Shown here in pieces: positions 1-12,851 of a DNA stretch of 64,000 bases; the first letter of the stretch is position 1; each line of letters begins with the position of its first letter. The notes under the pieces were generated by a model. That model worked only from the letters and a program-made list of their open reading frames with translations. It was not told where the DNA came from and ran no database searches. Made by a program: the position numbers and the translations under genes. Source of the stretch: Vibrio sp. HB236076 (GTDB taxonomy: Bacteria > Pseudomonadota > Gammaproteobacteria > Enterobacterales > Vibrionaceae); NCBI RefSeq assembly GCF_040957575.1, contig NZ_CP162601.1:1488001-1552000 (forward strand), read 5' to 3'.

Positions 1-3000
1 GTCATTAATGGCGAAGGCGAAACCGCGACCATTAGCGGCACCATTGGTGCGTTCGGCGAGACGCTGGATAGCCTAGTGATCTCTGATGGTACCAACGAGG
101 TTGTTGTACCCGTTGATGGTATCACCATTGCTGAAGACGGCTCTTACACCGTTGAAGGCATTGATGTGAGCAGTCTCAACGATGGCGAATTGACGGTTAC
201 TGCAGAGAGTACCGACGAAGACGGCAACACGGCGTCGACGACCGATACGGTTAACAAAGACACCGTCTACGGTGAAGACGAAACAACCGATACTCCAAGC
301 GTGTCATTGACTGACAACAACGGCGAAGAAGTCATTAATGGCGAAGGCGAAACCGCGACCATTAGCGGCACCATTGGTGCGTTCGGTGAGACGCTAGACA
401 GCCTGGTGATCTCTGATGGTACGAATTCAATTACCGTTCCAGTGACGGACGTTGTGATCGGTGACGATGGGGCTTATACCATCACTGGCGTAGATGTCAG
501 CAGCTTAGCGGACGGCACTTTGACTGTCACCGCTGAGAGCACCGACGAAGACGGCAACACGGCGTCGACCACCGACACGGTCAACAAAGACACCGTCTAC
601 GGTGACAATGCTGAGACCGATACTCCAAGCGTGTCACTGACTGACAACAACGGCGAAGAAGTCATTAATAGCGAAGGCGAGACCGCGACCATCAGCGGCA
701 CCATTGGTGCGTTTGGCGAGACGCTAGACAGCCTAGTGATCTCTGATGGTACGAATTCGATTACTGTTCCATTGACGGACGTTGTGATCGGTGACGATGG
801 GTCTTACATCATCACCGGCGTGGATGTCAGCAGCTTGGCGGACGGCACCTTGACTGTCACCGCTGAGAGCACCGACGAAGACGGCAACACGGCTTCGACC
901 ACCGACACGGTTAACAAAGACACGGTTTACGGTGACAATGCTGAGACTGATACCCCAAGCGTGTCACTGACTGACAACAACGGTGAAGAAGTCATTAATG
1001 GCGAAGGCGAGACGGCAACTATCAGCGGCACCATTGGTGCGTTCGGCGAGACGCTGGACAGCCTAGTGATCTCTGATGGTACGAATTCAATTACTGTTCC
1101 ATTGGCGGACGTTGTGATCGGTGATGATGGGTCTTATACCATCACTGGCGTGGATGTCAGCAGCTTGGCGGACGGTACCTTGACGGTTACCGCAGAGAGC
1201 ACCGACGAAGACGGCAACACAGCTTCGACCACCGACACGGTCAACAAAGACACGGCCTACGGTGAAGACGAAACTACCGATACTCCAAGCGTGTCATTGA
1301 CTGACAACAACGGCGAAGAAGTCATTAATGGCGAAGGCGAAACCGCGACCATTAGCGGCACCATTGGTGCGTTCGGCGAGACGCTGGACAGCCTAGTGAT
1401 CTCTGATGGTACCAACGAGGTTGTTGTAACCGTTGATGGTATCACCATTGCTGAAGACGGCTCTTACACCGTTGAAGGCATTGATGTGAGCAGTCTCAAC
1501 GATGGCGAATTGACGGTTACTGCAGAGAGTACCGACGAAGACGGCAACACGGCGTCGACCACCGACACGGTTAACAAAGACACCGTTTACGGTGAGAATG
1601 CTGAGACTGATACCCCAAGCGTGTCATTGACTGACAACAACGGCGAAGAAGTTATTAATGGCGAAGGAGAGACCGCGACCATTAGCGGCACCATTGGTGC
1701 GTTTGGCGAGTCGCTAGATAGCTTGATTATTTCAGACGGCACTAACGAAATTGTTGTACCAGTAACAGGCGTTGTCATTGGTGACGATGGGTCTTACACC
1801 GTTGAAGGCATTGATGTGAGCAGTCTCAACGATGGCGAATTGACGGTTACTGCTGAGAGCACCGACGAAGAGGGTAATACAGCTTCGACCACCGATACGG
1901 CCAATAAAGACACGGCCTACGGTGAAGACGAAACAACCGATACTCCAAGCGTGTCACTGACTGACAACAATGGCGAAGAAGTTATTAATGGTGAAGGCGA
2001 GACTGCAACCATTAGCGGCACCATTGGTGCGTTTGGCGAGTCGCTAGACAGCCTAGTGATCTCTGATGGTACGAATTCAATTACTGTTCCATTGACGGAC
2101 GTTGTGATTGGTGACGATGGGATTTACACCATCACTGGCGTGGATGTCAGCAACTTAGCGGACGGCACTTTGACGGTTACCGCTGAGAGCACCGACGAAG
2201 ACGGCAACACGGCGTCGACCACTGATACGGTTAACAAAGACACCGTCTACGGTGAAGACGAAACTACCGATACTCCAAGCGTGTCACTGACCGACAACAA
2301 CGGCGAAGAAGTCATTAATGGCGAAGGCGAGACGGCGACCATCAGTGGCACCATTGGTGCGTTCGGCGAGACGCTGGACAGCCTAGTGATCTCTGACGGT
2401 ACCAACGAGGTTGTTATACCCGTTGATGACATCACCATTGCTGAAGACGGCTCTTACACCGTTGAAGGCATTGATGTCAGCGGCCTTGATGATGGTGAGT
2501 TGACGGTTACTGCTGAGAGTACCGACGAAGACGGCAACACGGCTTCGACCACGGACACGGTTAACAAAGACACAGCCTACGGTGACAATGCTGAGACCGA
2601 TACCCCAAGCGTGTCACTGACTGACAACAACGGCGAAGAAGTCATTAATGGTGAAGGCGAGACCGCGACCATCAGTGGCACCATTGGTGCGTTCGGCGAG
2701 ACGTTGGACAGCCTAGTGATCTCTGACGGTACCAACGAGGTTGTTGTACCCGTTGATGACATCACCATTGCTGAAGACGGCTCTTACACCGTTGAAGGCA
2801 TTGATGTGAGCAGCCTCAATGATGGTGAGTTGACCGTGACGGCAGAGAGCACCGACGAAGACGGCAACACGGCTTCGACCACTGACACGGTCAACAAAGA
2901 CACCGTCTACGGTGAAGACGAAACAACCGATACCCCAAGCGTGTCACTGACTGACAACAACGGCGAAGAAGTCATTAATGGCGAAGGCGAGACCGCGACC

Positions 3001-4215
3001 ATCAGTGGCACCATTGGTGCGTTTGGCGAGACGCTGGACAGCCTAGTGATCTCTGACGGTACCAACGAAGTTGTTGTACCAGTGACAGGCGTTGTCATTG
3101 GTGACGATGGGGCTTACACCATCACTGGCATTGATGTTAGTAGCCTCAACGATGGCGAATTGACGGTTACCGCTGAGAGCACCGACGAAGACGGCAACAC
3201 GGCGTCGACCACTGACACGGTTAACAAAGACACGGCCTACGGTGAGAATGCTGAGACTGATATCCCAAGCGTGTCACTGACTGACAACAACGGCGAAGAA
3301 GTCATTAATGGCGAAGGCGAGACGGCGACCATCAGTGGCACCATTGGTGCGTTCGGTGAGACGCTGGACAGCCTAGTGATCTCTGATGGTACCAATGAGG
3401 TTGTTGTATCCGTTGATGACATCACCATTGCTGAAGACGGTTCTTACAGCGTTGAAGGCATTGATGTCAGCAGCCTTGATGATGGTGAGTTGACCGTAAC
3501 GGCGCAGAGCACCGACGAAGACGGCAACACGGCTTCCACCACCGACACGGTTAACAAAGACACGGCCTACGGTGAGAATGCTGAGACTGATACCCCAAGC
3601 GTGTCACTGACTGACAACAACGGCGAAGAAGTCATTAATGGCGAAGGCGAGACGGCGACCATCAGTGGCACCATTGGTGCGTTCGGTGAGACGCTGGATA
3701 GCCTAGTGATCTCTGACGGTACGAATTCGATTACTGTTCCATTGACGGACGTTGTGATCGGTGATGATGGGTCTTATACCATCACTGACGTGGATGTCAG
3801 CAGCTTGGCGGACGGCACCTTGACGGTTACCGCAGAGAGCACCGACGAAGACGGCAACACGGCGTCGACCACCGATACGGTCAACAAAGACACCGTCTAC
3901 GGTGAAGACGAAACTACCGATACCCCAAGTGTGTCACTGACTGACAACAATGGCGAAGAAGTCATTAATGGCGAAGGCGAGACGGCGACCATCAGTGGCA
4001 CCATTGGTGCGTTCGGTGAGACGCTGGACAGCCTAGTGATCTCTGACGGTACGAATTCGATTACTGTTCCATTGACGGGCGTTGTGATTGGTGACGATGG
4101 TGCTTACACCATCACTGGCATTGACGTTAGTAGCCTTAATGATGGCGAACTGACGGTTACTGCTGAGAGCACCGACGAAGACGGTAACACGGCTTCGACC
4201 ACCGATACGGTGAGT
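1..4215 (+). repeat. Thirteen tandem 330-bp (110-aa) adhesin repeats
   Basis: The unit that begins [13 protein letters not shown] recurs at 1, 331, 661, 991 and so on every 330 bp to 3961, with no length variation. Copies are nearly identical at DNA level, but the middle third comes in two alleles ([15 protein letters not shown] and [15 protein letters not shown]) and the linker in three ([27 protein letters not shown]). Some copies are hybrids, which implies recombination or gene conversion. The first copy is cut by the window edge. Confidence 0.97.
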
Positions 4216-7200
4216 AAAGATACAGAGGCTCAGCAAGGCACAGTCATAGTAGATAATATTACCGCTGATGATGTTGTGAATGTTAATGAATCACAATCTG
4301 TTATTACAGTTACTGGCTCGGCTATAGGTGGGGATATTTCTGAAGGTGACATTGTCACATTGGTGATTAATAATATTACCTATACTGGAGAAGTTGACTC
4401 ACAGGGCAATTGGTCTGTAAACGTCAGTGGTTCGGATCTTGCTAATGATACTAACTTTATTGCTTCAGTTCAGTCTTCTGATGCAGCAGGCAATACAGTC
4501 ATTAGTACGGGTGAATCTATCCATACGGTTAATGTCGCTCCAGATGCGATAAATGATAGTCCTGGAACTGAAACGGTTCTCTTCACTGAATCATTTGAAA
4601 ACATGGCTGATCCTGCACGCTTCACCATCATCGATGAAGATCCTACAGGCGTTTGGGACTTCTCAAATCAGCTAGAAATTCAGCGAGATGAATTTATAGC
4701 TGATGCGACGGATGGTGAATTTTATGCTGAACTCGATCCTAATGAAAATACAACCATAACAACGACCATCAATACTTCAGGTCAAGATACGGTTCGGGTC
4801 GAGTTTGACTATATCCCGCGTCAAGACAATAGCTCTTCTGACATGACCTTCTCACTCGGTGATACAACCGTGTATGTAGATCATGATGGTAATGTTACAT
4901 CCAGTGATGATGCGGTAACGGTTACTATCGAAGGGCCTGACGATTCTGGTTGGTTCCATGTTTCTGCGGAGTTCGATATAGAGGATGTTGATAGTACGAC
5001 ACTGAGCTTCAGTGGCGATGGTCCATCGAATAGCTTCGGTGCATTTATCGATGACATTGTTGTGACGGGTATTATAGATGACTCATTAACTGTTGATGAA
5101 GATCAGACTTTGACGATTGCGCCTGATGTATTACTTGCTAATGACAGCGACCTTGATGGCGATGATATTAGCATCCAATCAGTGACATCGACATCGGATA
5201 CCAATGGTACTGTCTCTCTAGATAGCGATGGCAATGTATCATTTACACCCGATGCTGACTTTAATGGTACGGTGAGTTTTGAATACACCATTGTTGATGA
5301 GTTTGGCAATACCGATACCGCGACAGTGAGTGTGGATGTTCTGGCTGTGAATGATGGCCCGGTAATCGATGTTGTCGCTGCAGATGCGTTTAATGAAAAC
5401 GATGCCGTAGAAGGCACCGTAGTTGCCAACTTCACCGCGAGTGATAAAGAAGATTCTTCACCGGTAGTCAGCTTTACTCCAAACACGAATACCAATGGTT
5501 ACTACAAAATTAGTGGTACTGCGATTGTGCTAACTTTAGCCGGTGTTGAAGCGGTTAATGCAGGGCAAGAATTGCCAGCTGTGAGTTTAACTGTTACCGA
5601 TAATGAAGGGGCTTCTTCTAGTGACAGTGATACCCCGACCTACATAGCACAAAACGATGCACCAGTGGCGGTCAATGACACCGCGTCTACCAATGAAGAC
5701 ACCGCGGTTACGATTGATGTGTTGGCCAACGACAGCGACATTGATGGTGATACGCTCACCATCACTAATGCAACGGTTTCAGAAGAGCAAGGCACAGTTG
5801 AAATCGTTGATGGCAAACTTCAGTTCACACCGGCGGAGAACTTCAACGGTGAGGCAACCATCAGCTACACCATCAGCGATGGCACTACCACTGATACGGC
5901 GAACGTGAAAGTGACCGTGAATGCGGTGAACGACGGCCCAGTGGCGGTCGATGACACCGCGTCTACCGATGAAGACACTGCGGTTACGATTGATGTGTTG
6001 GCCAACGACAGCGATGTGGATGGCGACACCTTAACCATCACTGAAGCAACAGTCCCAGCAGAGCAAGGTACGGTAGCGATCGTTGACGGCAAACTTCAGT
6101 TCACACCGGCGGAGAACTTCAACGGTGACGCAACCATCAGCTACACCATCAGCGATGGTACAACGACTGATACGGCGAACGTGAATGTGACCGTGAATGC
6201 GGTGAACGACGGCCCAGTGGCGGTCGATGACACCGCGTCTACCGATGAAGACACCGCGGTCACGATTGATGTGTTGGCTAACGACAGCGATGTGGATGGT
6301 GACACCTTAACCATCACTGAAGCAACAGTCCCAGCAGAGCAAGGTACGGTAGCGATCGTTGACGGCAAACTTCAGTTCACACCGGCGGAGAACTTCAACG
6401 GTGAGGCAACCATCAGTTACACCATCAGCGATGGTACAACGACTGATACGGCGAACGTGAAAGTGACTGTGAATGCGGTGAACGACGGCCCAGTGGCGGT
6501 CGATGATACCGTGTCTACCGATGAAGACACCGCGGTCACGATTGATGTGTTGGCCAACGACAGCGATGTGGATGGCGACACCTTAACCATCACTGAAGCA
6601 ACAGTCCCAGCAGAGCAAGGTACGGTAGCGATCGTTGACGGCAAACTTCAGTTCACACCGGCGGAGAACTTCAACGGTGAGGCAACCATCAGCTACACCA
6701 TCAGCGATGGCACTACCACTGATACGGCGAACGTGAAAGTGACCGTGAATGCGGTGAACGACGGCCCAGTGGCGGTCGATGACACCGCGTCTACCGATGA
6801 AGACACCGCGGTCACGATTGATGTGTTGGCCAACGACAGCGATGTGGATGGTGACACCTTAACCATCACTGAAGCAACAGTCCCAGCAGAGCAAGGTACG
6901 GTAGCGATCGTTGACGGCAAACTTCAGTTCACACCGGCGGAGAACTTCAACGGTGAGGCAACCATCAGCTACACCATCAGCGATGGCACGATGACCGATT
7001 CTGCAGAAGTAGCGGTGACGGTCAATGCGGTCAACGACGCGCCAGTCGCTGAAGCGGCGACCGATACCGTGACTGAAGATGCGACTATCTCAGGGACTAT
7101 CAGTGCTTCTGATGTTGACTTGGCAGACGACGCCAGCTTGGTGTTCACCACAACGTCAACTCAAGAAGGTTTGACCTTGAACTCGGATGGCAGCTACACG

Positions 7201-10200
7201 TTTGATGCGTCGTCCTACGACAGCTTAGAAGCGGGTGAAGAACTGGTTCTAACCATTCCAGTTACTGTCACTGACGACCAGGGTGCAACGGACGAGACTA
7301 CGCTAACGATTACCGTCACCGGTACTAACGATGCGCCAGTCGCTGAAGCGGCCACCGATAGAGTGACTGAAGATGCGACCATCTCAGGTACTATTAGTGC
7401 TTCCGATGTGGATCTTGCAGACGGTGCGAGCTTGGTGTTTACGACTTCTTCCACTGCCGAAGGTTTGACCCTGAACGCCGACGGCAGCTACACCTTTGAT
7501 GCCTCGTCGTACGACAGCCTCGAAGAAGGTGAAGAGCTGGTTATTAAAATCCCAGTGACCGTCACTGACGTTCAGAATGCGACTGATACAACGACGTTAA
7601 CCATCACGGTTACCGGCACCAATGATACTCCAACCATTACTATTGCTGATGACAGTCAAGCGGTGGTTGTCTCTGAAGAAGGGTTGGCAAATGCAAATGC
7701 AGACTCAACAGGGACCAGTGATGAGACTGATAGTGTTATTGCCAAAGGTAAATTTAGTGTTGCCGATGTAGATGGTGATGAGCTTACCGTGGCTTTAGTC
7801 GCACCAAGTGAAACATTGACTTCAGGAGGTGTTGAGCTCAATTGGGAAGCCCAAGATGATGGCTCACTCATCGCAACGGCGAATGGCGAACAAGTGTTAA
7901 CCATTAAGTTAGCGGATAACGGTGATGGTAATTTTGGTTACACGGTTACGCTAGATGCTCCATTAGACCATGAATCGCAAGATGTCGAAGATACGTTAGG
8001 TTTTGAAGTGGGTATTTCTGTCTCCGATGATGAATCAACAGTCGTTGACAGCTTCAAAGTGACGGTTGAAGACGACTCACCTGAGAGTACGTCAACTGAA
8101 GATACTCTGACGCTCAATTATGTAGATGTGCCAGCGAGTGTTTCTGTTACTTCAATCACAGGGGGCTTTACTGACTACACAGCTTCGGTCGGTAATCATC
8201 AAGTTGTAGAAGAGAATACCGATACTGACAGCTTAACGGATAAACTGTCTTGGGGTAAAAACCGTGACGGTTATTCTAAAACCTCGATTGAACTTGTCGA
8301 TTCAGCGAGTCAAGAGGTCAATACTGAGTCTGCGGCTCTGATTAATCTGGGTAATTTTACCCATGTTAATACAGGTGTGCTTTCGAGCTTAACTTCAGTA
8401 GAAAGTGCGGATTTAAGCTATGAGTTTGATGTAGAGATTGATGGTGAAACGGTTAGCGTTAGTCTCAATGCCAAGGCGATCTACGATGCTACCTACAATA
8501 GCAGTACTAATCCAGATGATACGATAGTACTCGAATTTGGCGACGATGCGACTACCCAAGTTGAGGTGAATGGTGTTATTTACACTATTTCCATTGCTGG
8601 TTTCCTCAACGAAGATGGCAGTGTTGTCACATCGATGACAACCGATGAGTATGATACTCAAACCTTACCTCTCGTTGCCTCAATTGAAGCACAACCGGTT
8701 GAGTTTGCTATCATGCAAGGCAATGTGTCTCTCGATAGCGACCCTGGTGCCGATGGCGGTTCAGTGGTTGCTGAGACGATTGAATCTGATGATGGTACTT
8801 TGGTGATTTCATCTGATGGTTCTTATACGTTTGAAGCCAGTGATCAATTTATTGACCAGTTAGAATCAGGGGAAAGAGAACAGACAGAGTTTACCTATCA
8901 AGTTGTGGATGGTGACGGTGATACGGTGAATAACACTCTCACGCTTAATTTTGACAGCAGTGAAATCAACCCCACTGCTCAAGATGACAATACCATGGTT
9001 TATGAGACCGGTATTCGTCTTGATGAAGCGCCGCAATATGGCACCATGGAAGTTCTTGATGAAAATGGCAATTGGACAGAGATGGAAGTCGGTGTTACTT
9101 ACGATGCCGATAGTGAGGTTCGCTTTATTCCAAACACCGCTGAGATTGATGAAGCTCTTGAATTTGAAGTGGGTTCATTTGGGGAAACGGTTAATGGTCA
9201 AAGTGGAACTTTTAATGCCGTTGCTAAAGTCTCTGATTGGGGCGAAGTCATTAATGGACAAGCTGTCAAAACATTTGATGAGAACGGCGATGGCACGACT
9301 GAACTGACGGTGACGACGTCTGTATCAACAGGTACTCTTCATGCTTGGAACGGGACCACGCATGTTGGTTACGGAATTGGTAACGATTCTCGACAAGGGT
9401 TAAATAAAGGTGAAAGTTTAATTGTCTATGTTGATTCAAATGACATTTCAATCAATAAGGTTTCATTCACATTAAGTGGATTGGGAGGCTATTTCGACGA
9501 AACCAGCAATCAAGCCACTGAAGTACTCATCACGGCGTATTTTGCTGATGGCTCGTCAGAATCTATGTCGGGTTACCGTCAAAGTGGTACTTACGAAGAT
9601 ACTTATTCATTTATTACTGATAAAGCAGTTGAATATTTTGAATTGACAACACAAGGTGGTAACGGCACATATGTCGTACAAAACATGACAGTGTCACAAA
9701 CTATTTCTGATGAAGTGACATTGACTACATTGCAAGCAGATGGCAGTGAGTCGACAAATACCGTTATTTTTGACCCAAGTGATGTTGGTGATGATGGCAC
9801 CTTGTCAATGAGTGAACAATTCCCCGATATCGATGCTTCTTTGACGGAAGGGGATATCATAACTGACATTAATACACCGGTTACCATTGATGTACTGGCT
9901 AACGACTTTGACTTTGATGGTGAAATTGATCCGACAACAGTTGAAATAAGTCGCGAACCGGCGAATGGTACTTTGTTTATTGATCCTGTAACTGGTGAAA
10001 TTACTTATACACCGAATGAGGGGTACGCGGGAGCAGACAGCTTTACCTACACGGTTCAAGATGATGATGGTTTAACTTCCAATGCCGCCACCGTGAGTTT
10101 AACGGTAGAGCAAGTGGAAGATGATAATCCGTCATTAACTCTGATTGGTACCGATGGTAATGATGAGTTAACCGGTGGTGAGGGTGATGATCAACTCATT

Positions 10201-10605
10201 GGCGGTTTAGGCAATGACATTTTAACTGGCGGGGAAGGTGCTGATGATTTCATTTGGCAAGAATTTGATGACGGCGCTACTGATGAAGTTACCGATTTTA
10301 ATGCCAGTGAAGATACCATTGACATTGCCGATTTGTTCTCAGATCTCAGTGTAGACAGTGTCAATGAATTGCTTAATGAGTTGTCAGACGCTAATAAAGA
10401 TGGAGATTATTTTGCGCAAACTACCGATGAGTCCGGTAATACTGTGATAATTAAAGTTGAAGAAGACAGTCACTCTGATACAACCAGTGTTGCCATTAAA
10501 ACATCGGATGAAGGAAGCATGTCAATTGATTTTGGTGGTGTGTCTGCCAGTGATATCGCTTCAAGTTTGGTAGATAACCTTAAAAATGCCAACAGCGGAG
10601 AATAA
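1..10605 (+). CDS. Giant RTX-type repeat adhesin (5' end outside window)
   Basis: The frame is open from base 1, so the start lies upstream; the GTG at 76 is internal. At least 3,534 residues are present. In order: 13 tandem 110-residue Ig-like repeats (to about nt 4215), a diverged Ig-like domain (4220-4530), a lectin- or jelly-roll-like segment (4580-5070), a cadherin-like domain (5080-5350), five 92-residue cadherin-like repeats (5653-7032), two VCBS-type repeats (7033-7620), T1SS-143-like domains (7620-9000), another cadherin-like domain (9840-10130), RTX nonapeptides of GGxGxDxL type (10150-10250), and a T1SS C-terminal targeting region ending at 10605. It is acidic, rich in Asp and Thr, with no internal cysteine pattern. 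This is the layout of LapA/BapA/FrhA-like adhesins exported by a type I secretion system and used in surface attachment and biofilm. The transporter and any LapD/LapG proteins are not in the window. Confident on class; ligand unknown. Confidence 0.93.
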   Translation, partial: VINGEGETATISGTIGAFGETLDSLVISDGTNEVVVPVDGITIAEDGSYTVEGIDVSSLNDGELTVTAESTDEDGNTASTTDTVNKDTVYGEDETTDTPSVSLTDNNGEEVINGEGETATISGTIGAFGETLDSLVISDGTNSITVPVTDVVIGDDGAYTITGVDVSSLADGTLTVTAESTDEDGNTASTTDTVNKDTVYGDNAETDTPSVSLTDNNGEEVINSEGETATISGTIGAFGETLDSLVISDGTNSITVPLTDVVIGDDGSYIITGVDVSSLADGTLTVTAESTDEDGNTASTTDTVNKDTVYGDNAETDTPSVSLTDNNGEEVINGEGETATISGTIGAFGETLDSLVISDGTNSITVPLADVVIGDDGSYTITGVDVSSLADGTLTVTAESTDEDGNTASTTDTVNKDTAYGEDETTDTPSVSLTDNNGEEVINGEGETATISGTIGAFGETLDSLVISDGTNEVVVTVDGITIAEDGSYTVEGIDVSSLNDGELTVTAESTDEDGNTASTTDTVNKDTVYGENAETDTPSVSLTDNNGEEVINGEGETATISGTIGAFGESLDSLIISDGTNEIVVPVTGVVIGDDGSYTVEGIDVSSLNDGELTVTAESTDEEGNTASTTDTANKDTAYGEDETTDTPSVSLTDNNGEEVINGEGETATISGTIGAFGESLDSLVISDGTNSITVPLTDVVIGDDGIYTITGVDVSNLADGTLTVTAESTDEDGNTASTTDTVNKDTVYGEDETTDTPSVSLTDNNGEEVINGEGETATISGTIGAFGETLDSLVISDGTNEVVIPVDDITIAEDGSYTVEGIDVSGLDDGELTVTAESTDEDGNTASTTDTVNKDTAYGDNAETDTPSVSLTDNNGEEVINGEGETATISGTIGAFGETLDSLVISDGTNEVVVPVDDITIAEDGSYTVEGIDVSSLNDGELTVTAESTDEDGNTASTTDTVNKDTVYGEDETTDTPSVSLTDNNGEEVINGEGETATISGTIGAFGETLDSLVISDGTNEVVVPVTGVVIGDDGAYTITGIDVSSLNDGELTVTAESTDEDGNTASTTDTVNKDTAYGENAETDIPSVSLTDNNGEEVINGEGETATISGTIGAFGETLDSLVISDGTNEVVVSVDDITIAEDGSYSVEGIDVSSLDDGELTVTAQSTDEDGNTASTTDTVNKDTAYGENAETDTPSVSLTDNNGEEVINGEGETATISGTIGAFGETLDSLVISDGTNSITVPLTDVVIGDDGSYTITDVDVSSLADGTLTVTAESTDEDGNTASTTDTVNKDTVYGEDETTDTPSVSLTDNNGEEVINGEGETATISGTIGAFGETLDSLVISDGTNSITVPLTGVVIGDDGAYTITGIDVSSLNDGELTVTAESTDEDGNTASTTDTVSKDTEAQQGTVIVDNITADDVVNVNESQSVITVTGSAIGGDISEGDIVTLVINNITYTGEVDSQGNWSVNVSGSDLANDTNFIASVQSSDAAGNTVISTGESIHTVNVAPDAINDSPGTETVLFTESFENMADPARFTIIDEDPTGVWDFSNQLEIQRDEFIADATDGEFYAELDPNENTTITTTINTSGQDTVRVEFDYIPRQDNSSSDMTFSLGDTTVYVDHDGNVTSSDDAVTVTIEGPDDSGWFHVSAEFDIEDVDSTTLSFSGDGPSNSFGAFIDDIVVTGIIDDSLTVDEDQTLTIAPDVLLANDSDLDGDDISIQSVTSTSDTNGTVSLDSDGNVSFTPDADFNGTVSFEYTIVDEFGNTDTATVSVDVLAVNDGPVIDVVAADAFNENDAVEGTVVANFTASDKEDSSPVVSFTPNTNTNGYYKISGTAIVLTLAGVEAVNAGQELPAVSLTVTDNEGASSSDSDTPTYIAQNDAPVAVNDTASTNEDTAVTIDVLANDSDIDGDTLTITNATVSEEQGTVEIVDGKLQFTPAENFNGEATISYTISDGTTTDTANVKVTVNAVNDGPVAVDDTASTDEDTAVTIDVLANDSDVDGDTLTITEATVPAEQGTVAIVDGKLQFTPAENFNGDATISYTISDGTTTDTANVNVTVNAVNDGPVAVDDTASTDEDTAVTIDVLANDSDVDGDTLTITEATVPAEQGTVAIVDGKLQFTPAENFNGEATISYTISDGTTTDTANVKVTVNAVNDGPVAVDDTVSTDEDTAVTIDVLANDSDVDGDTLTITEATVPAEQGTVAIVDGKLQFTPAENFNGEATISYTISDGTTTDTANVKVTVNAVNDGPVAVDDTASTDEDTAVTIDVLANDSDVDGDTLTITEATVPAEQGTVAIVDGKLQFTPAENFNGEATISYTISDGTMTDSAEVAVTVNAVNDAPVAEAATDTVTEDATISGTISASDVDLADDASLVFTTTSTQEGLTLNSDGSYTFDASSYDSLEAGEELVLTIPVTVTDDQGATDETTLTITVTGTNDAPVAEAATDRVTEDATISGTISASDVDLADGASLVFTTSSTAEGLTLNADGSYTFDASSYDSLEEGEELVIKIPVTVTDVQNATDTTTLTITVTGTNDTPTITIADDSQAVVVSEEGLANANADSTGTSDETDSVIAKGKFSVADVDGDELTVALVAPSETLTSGGVELNWEAQDDGSLIATANGEQVLTIKLADNGDGNFGYTVTLDAPLDHESQDVEDTLGFEVGISVSDDESTVVDSFKVTVEDDSPESTSTEDTLTLNYVDVPASVSVTSITGGFTDYTASVGNHQVVEENTDTDSLTDKLSWGKNRDGYSKTSIELVDSASQEVNTESAALINLGNFTHVNTGVLSSLTSVESADLSYEFDVEIDGETVSVSLNAKAIYDATYNSSTNPDDTIVLEFGDDATTQVEVNGVIYTISIAGFLNEDGSVVTSMTTDEYDTQTLPLVASIEAQPVEFAIMQGNVSLDSDPGADGGSVVAETIESDDGTLVISSDGSYTFEASDQFIDQLESGEREQTEFTYQVVDGDGDTVNNTLTLNFDSSEINPTAQDDNTMVYETGIRLDEAPQYGTMEVLDENGNWTEMEVGVTYDADSEVRFIPNTAEIDEALEFEVGSFGETVNGQSGTFNAVAKVSDWGEVINGQAVKTFDENGDGTTELTVTTSVSTGTLHAWNGTTHVGYGIGNDSRQGLNKGESLIVYVDSNDISINKVSFTLSGLGGYFDETSNQATEVLITAYFADGSSESMSGYRQSGTYEDTYSFITDKAVEYFELTTQGGNGTYVVQNMTVSQTISDEVTLTTLQADGSESTNTVIFDPSDVGDDGTLSMSEQFPDIDASLTEGDIITDINTPVTIDVLANDFDFDGEIDPTTVEISREPANGTLFIDPVTGEITYTPNEGYAGADSFTYTVQDDDGLTSNAATVSLTVEQVEDDNPSLTLIGTDGNDELTGGEGDDQLIGGLGNDILTGGEGADDFIWQEFDDGATDEVTDFNASEDTIDIADLFSDLSVDSVNELLNELSDANKDGDYFAQTTDESGNTVIIKVEEDSHSDTTSVAIKTSDEGSMSIDFGGVSASDIASSLVDNLKNANSGE
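5653..7032 (+). repeat. Five tandem 276-bp (92-aa) cadherin-like repeats
   Basis: Units starting NDxPVAVxDTxST repeat exactly every 276 bp at 5653, 5929, 6205, 6481 and 6757. Copies 2-5 are almost identical in DNA. Each carries the cadherin-like core VLANDSDxDGDTL, probably calcium-binding. Confidence 0.95.
7033..7620 (+). repeat. Two tandem 294-bp VCBS-type repeats
   Basis: Two 98-residue units start at 7033 and 7327 with [11 protein letters not shown], and each contains the VCBS-like core [14 protein letters not shown]. Protein identity is high; DNA has diverged more than in the 330-bp array. Confidence 0.88.
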
Positions 10606-10627
10606 ATGACGATAGTAAGCTGAATAG

Positions 10628-10664
10628 AAAAAACCTCACTTCAAATTGAAGTGAGGTTTTTTAT
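10628..10664. terminator. Bidirectional intrinsic terminator
   Basis: The stem AAAACCTCACTTCA pairs with TGAAGTGAGGTTTT, with an A-tract before and a T-tract after. It lies between the converging adhesin and rlmI genes and can serve both. Confidence 0.9.
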
Positions 10665-10720
10665 TGTTATTGATTTTTCACGAAACTGATACTTGAGAAA
10701 AGTCTACTCGATTTTTTGTC

Positions 10721-11914
10721 TTAATAAACATGGCAAGCAAAGCCTTTAAGATAAAAACCTTCTGGGTAGGCACTGTCGATAGGGTGATCGCTTGCCTGTT
10801 CAAAACGCTCAATGATTTTTACCTGTTTACCTGCATCGAGTGCGGCGTCGGCAATGATCTTTTGAAATAAGTCTTGTCCCATCAGACCTGAGCAAGAGTA
10901 GGTCAAGAGCGTTCCGCCTGGTTTTAGTATTTGCATGGCGAGCATATTAATGTCTTTATAGCCACGGCAGGCACCGTCGAGTTGATTCTTGGTTTCGGCA
11001 AATTTAGGCGGGTCCATCACCACGACATCAAATTGAGTGCCTTGGTCGCGGTATTCTCTGAGTAGCTTAAACACATCAGCATTAAGAAAAACGGCTTTTT
11101 TCTTTGATATATCAAAGCCATTTAATTGGGCATTGGCTTTGGCATTGTCTAAAGCGGCTTGAGATACATCGGCATTGATCACACGTTCTGCGTTTGCCTT
11201 CATGGCATAAAGGCCAAACCCTCCCGTGTAGCTAAAGCAATTGAGTACTTGTTTACCGGCCATATATTTCATCGCTTGACGACGACTGTCCCTCTGATCG
11301 AGGTAAAAGCCTGTTTTGTGCCCGGCTTTAATATCAACATTTATTTTGATATCGTTTTCTTCAATCACAACATGCTCAGGAGGAAGGTCACCGGCAAGAA
11401 CCCCAGTCGTCATTTCAAGCCCTTCTTTCTTGCGAATGGCCACGTCGGAGCGCTCGTAAATATGATAACTTGGATACAGGTGTTGCAAAGCCGCGACTAA
11501 GAGTGACTTATTGTATTCAGCACCGGCGCTTAGCAACTGACAAACCAAATAGTTATCATAACAATCAATAGTAATACCAGGTAAACCATCGGACTCCGCG
11601 GCGACTAAGCGATAACCGGTTAACCCATCTCTTTCTATTATAGGGTTACGCAGTGCTTGCGCAGCTTGCAATCGGGTAACAAAGAAATCGACATCGATCT
11701 CTGTTTTGTCAAACGACCACACACGAGCACGAATTTGCGATTGTGGCGAATAAGCCGCCTTAGCTAACCATTGCCCAGAATGAGAAAATACATCGACGGT
11801 TTGCCCCAAGCTTGGTTCTCCTTGCACGCGATCAATACCACGTGAAAAAATCCAAGGATGGCGACGCTTTAGCGATTTTTCTCGACCTTTAACTAAATAC
11901 ACAGCAGGGGACAT
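10721..11914 (-). CDS. rlmI: 23S rRNA m5C1962 methyltransferase RlmI
   Basis: SAM-dependent methyltransferase that modifies C1962 of 23S rRNA. The N-terminal PUA-like region carries the family signature [16 protein letters not shown]. The Rossmann methyltransferase core follows, with the SAM loop [15 protein letters not shown], an acidic strand end (NADVSQ) and the catalytic-side motif VVMDPPKF; the second conserved cysteine is in TYSCSG. An in-frame ATG exists at 11932, but the start at 11914 ([13 protein letters not shown]) matches the family N-terminus and has AGAGAA about 7 bases upstream; from 11914 the product is 397 aa, the usual size. The rlmI, acylphosphatase and tusE neighbourhood also occurs in E. 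coli. Confidence 0.95.
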   Translation of the reverse strand: MSPAVYLVKGREKSLKRRHPWIFSRGIDRVQGEPSLGQTVDVFSHSGQWLAKAAYSPQSQIRARVWSFDKTEIDVDFFVTRLQAAQALRNPIIERDGLTGYRLVAAESDGLPGITIDCYDNYLVCQLLSAGAEYNKSLLVAALQHLYPSYHIYERSDVAIRKKEGLEMTTGVLAGDLPPEHVVIEENDIKINVDIKAGHKTGFYLDQRDSRRQAMKYMAGKQVLNCFSYTGGFGLYAMKANAERVINADVSQAALDNAKANAQLNGFDISKKKAVFLNADVFKLLREYRDQGTQFDVVVMDPPKFAETKNQLDGACRGYKDINMLAMQILKPGGTLLTYSCSGLMGQDLFQKIIADAALDAGKQVKIIERFEQASDHPIDSAYPEGFYLKGFACHVY

Positions 11915-12056
11915 AACACAGTTCTCTTTCATTTTTCATTGCGCGGTATTGTCGTGAATGTAACATGGAAAAGCAAACATAAATCGAAAACCTCAACTTT
12001 CTGTTAATTATTTATTGAGGTCAATGTTGTTTATAGTGAACAAAAGGAAGGAAAAA

Positions 12057-12326
12057 ATGCGTTGTGTATTGATGATCGTTTCAGGACGAGTACAAGGCGT
12101 TGGTTATCGTTATTTTTGCCAGAGTTGGGCTAAAAAATTAGGTTTAACCGGTTATGTGAAAAATTTAACAACCGGTGAAGTGGAAACCTGTGTCTGCGGC
12201 CTAGCAGAGCAAATTGAAGACTATTATCAACAACTACGACAAGGCCCGCCTTTTGCTCGAATTGATCACATTGAGATAAAAGAGGCGGAGCCGAGCAATG
12301 AGCCTTTTTTCCAAATTCTTTATTAA
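12057..12326 (+). CDS. Acylphosphatase (YccX family)
   Basis: Small cytosolic enzyme that hydrolyses carboxyl-phosphate bonds in acylphosphates. The 89-aa product carries the phosphate-binding loop GRVQGVGYRYF and the following GYVKN, whose Asn is catalytic in the family. The frame stays open upstream to 12015, but the ATG at 12057 sits behind a strong AAGGAAGG and gives the standard length. Divergent from rlmI and convergent with tusE. Confidence 0.93.
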   Translation: MRCVLMIVSGRVQGVGYRYFCQSWAKKLGLTGYVKNLTTGEVETCVCGLAEQIEDYYQQLRQGPPFARIDHIEIKEAEPSNEPFFQILY

Positions 12327-12383
12327 GCCTTAAATAAAGAATAAACAGGCAGCAAAGATTGAAAAAATAAAGCCGGTATTGAG

Positions 12384-12716
12384 TTACAAACACTTTGCCG
12401 GTTTGGGTAAGCCGGCGAGTTTGGTGGCTTGTTTCGCTGGGCCTTCTTTAAATAATTTAAACAAGTACTTACTGCTGCCCTTTTCGGGCCCATATTGTTT
12501 TGCCATGGCCTTGACCAGCATACGAATTGCCGGTGAGGTATTAAATTCAACGTAAAAGTTGCGAACAAAATGAATGACCTCGAGGTGAGATGGGGTGAGT
12601 TCAATTCCTTCTGTTTGAGCTAATACCTCTATCAATTCTGGGTGCCACTGAGTGTGGTCTAATAAATAACCTTCAGAATCAGTTTCTATTATTTTACCTT
12701 TGTATTCTATCATCAT
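12384..12716 (-). CDS. tusE: Sulfur relay protein TusE
   Basis: DsrC-family sulfur carrier that takes persulfide from TusBCD and hands it to MnmA for 2-thiolation of tRNA wobble uridine. At 110 aa the length is typical. The C-terminal tail PKPAKCL carries the penultimate conserved cysteine that bears the sulfur. The family core is recognised in [14 protein letters not shown] and the [10 protein letters not shown] helix. Confidence 0.94.
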   Translation of the reverse strand: MMIEYKGKIIETDSEGYLLDHTQWHPELIEVLAQTEGIELTPSHLEVIHFVRNFYVEFNTSPAIRMLVKAMAKQYGPEKGSSKYLFKLFKEGPAKQATKLAGLPKPAKCL

Positions 12717-12851
12717 TTATGGCGTCGTTAGAGAGAAGTTAATGCGATAGTAGTCGATCTATAGAAAAGGTTTCAAGTGTGAGTGATTGATCGACTTGTA
12801 TTTAATAACGTAAAAGCCTGAAAATATAGAGCAATTAGAAGGGAATAAGGA

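Noticed and set aside
1257..3428. Repeated 63-aa minus-strand ORFs every 330 bp inside the adhesin
   Set aside because: They are antisense shadows of the tandem repeats, with no SD and composition dictated by the plus-strand gene.
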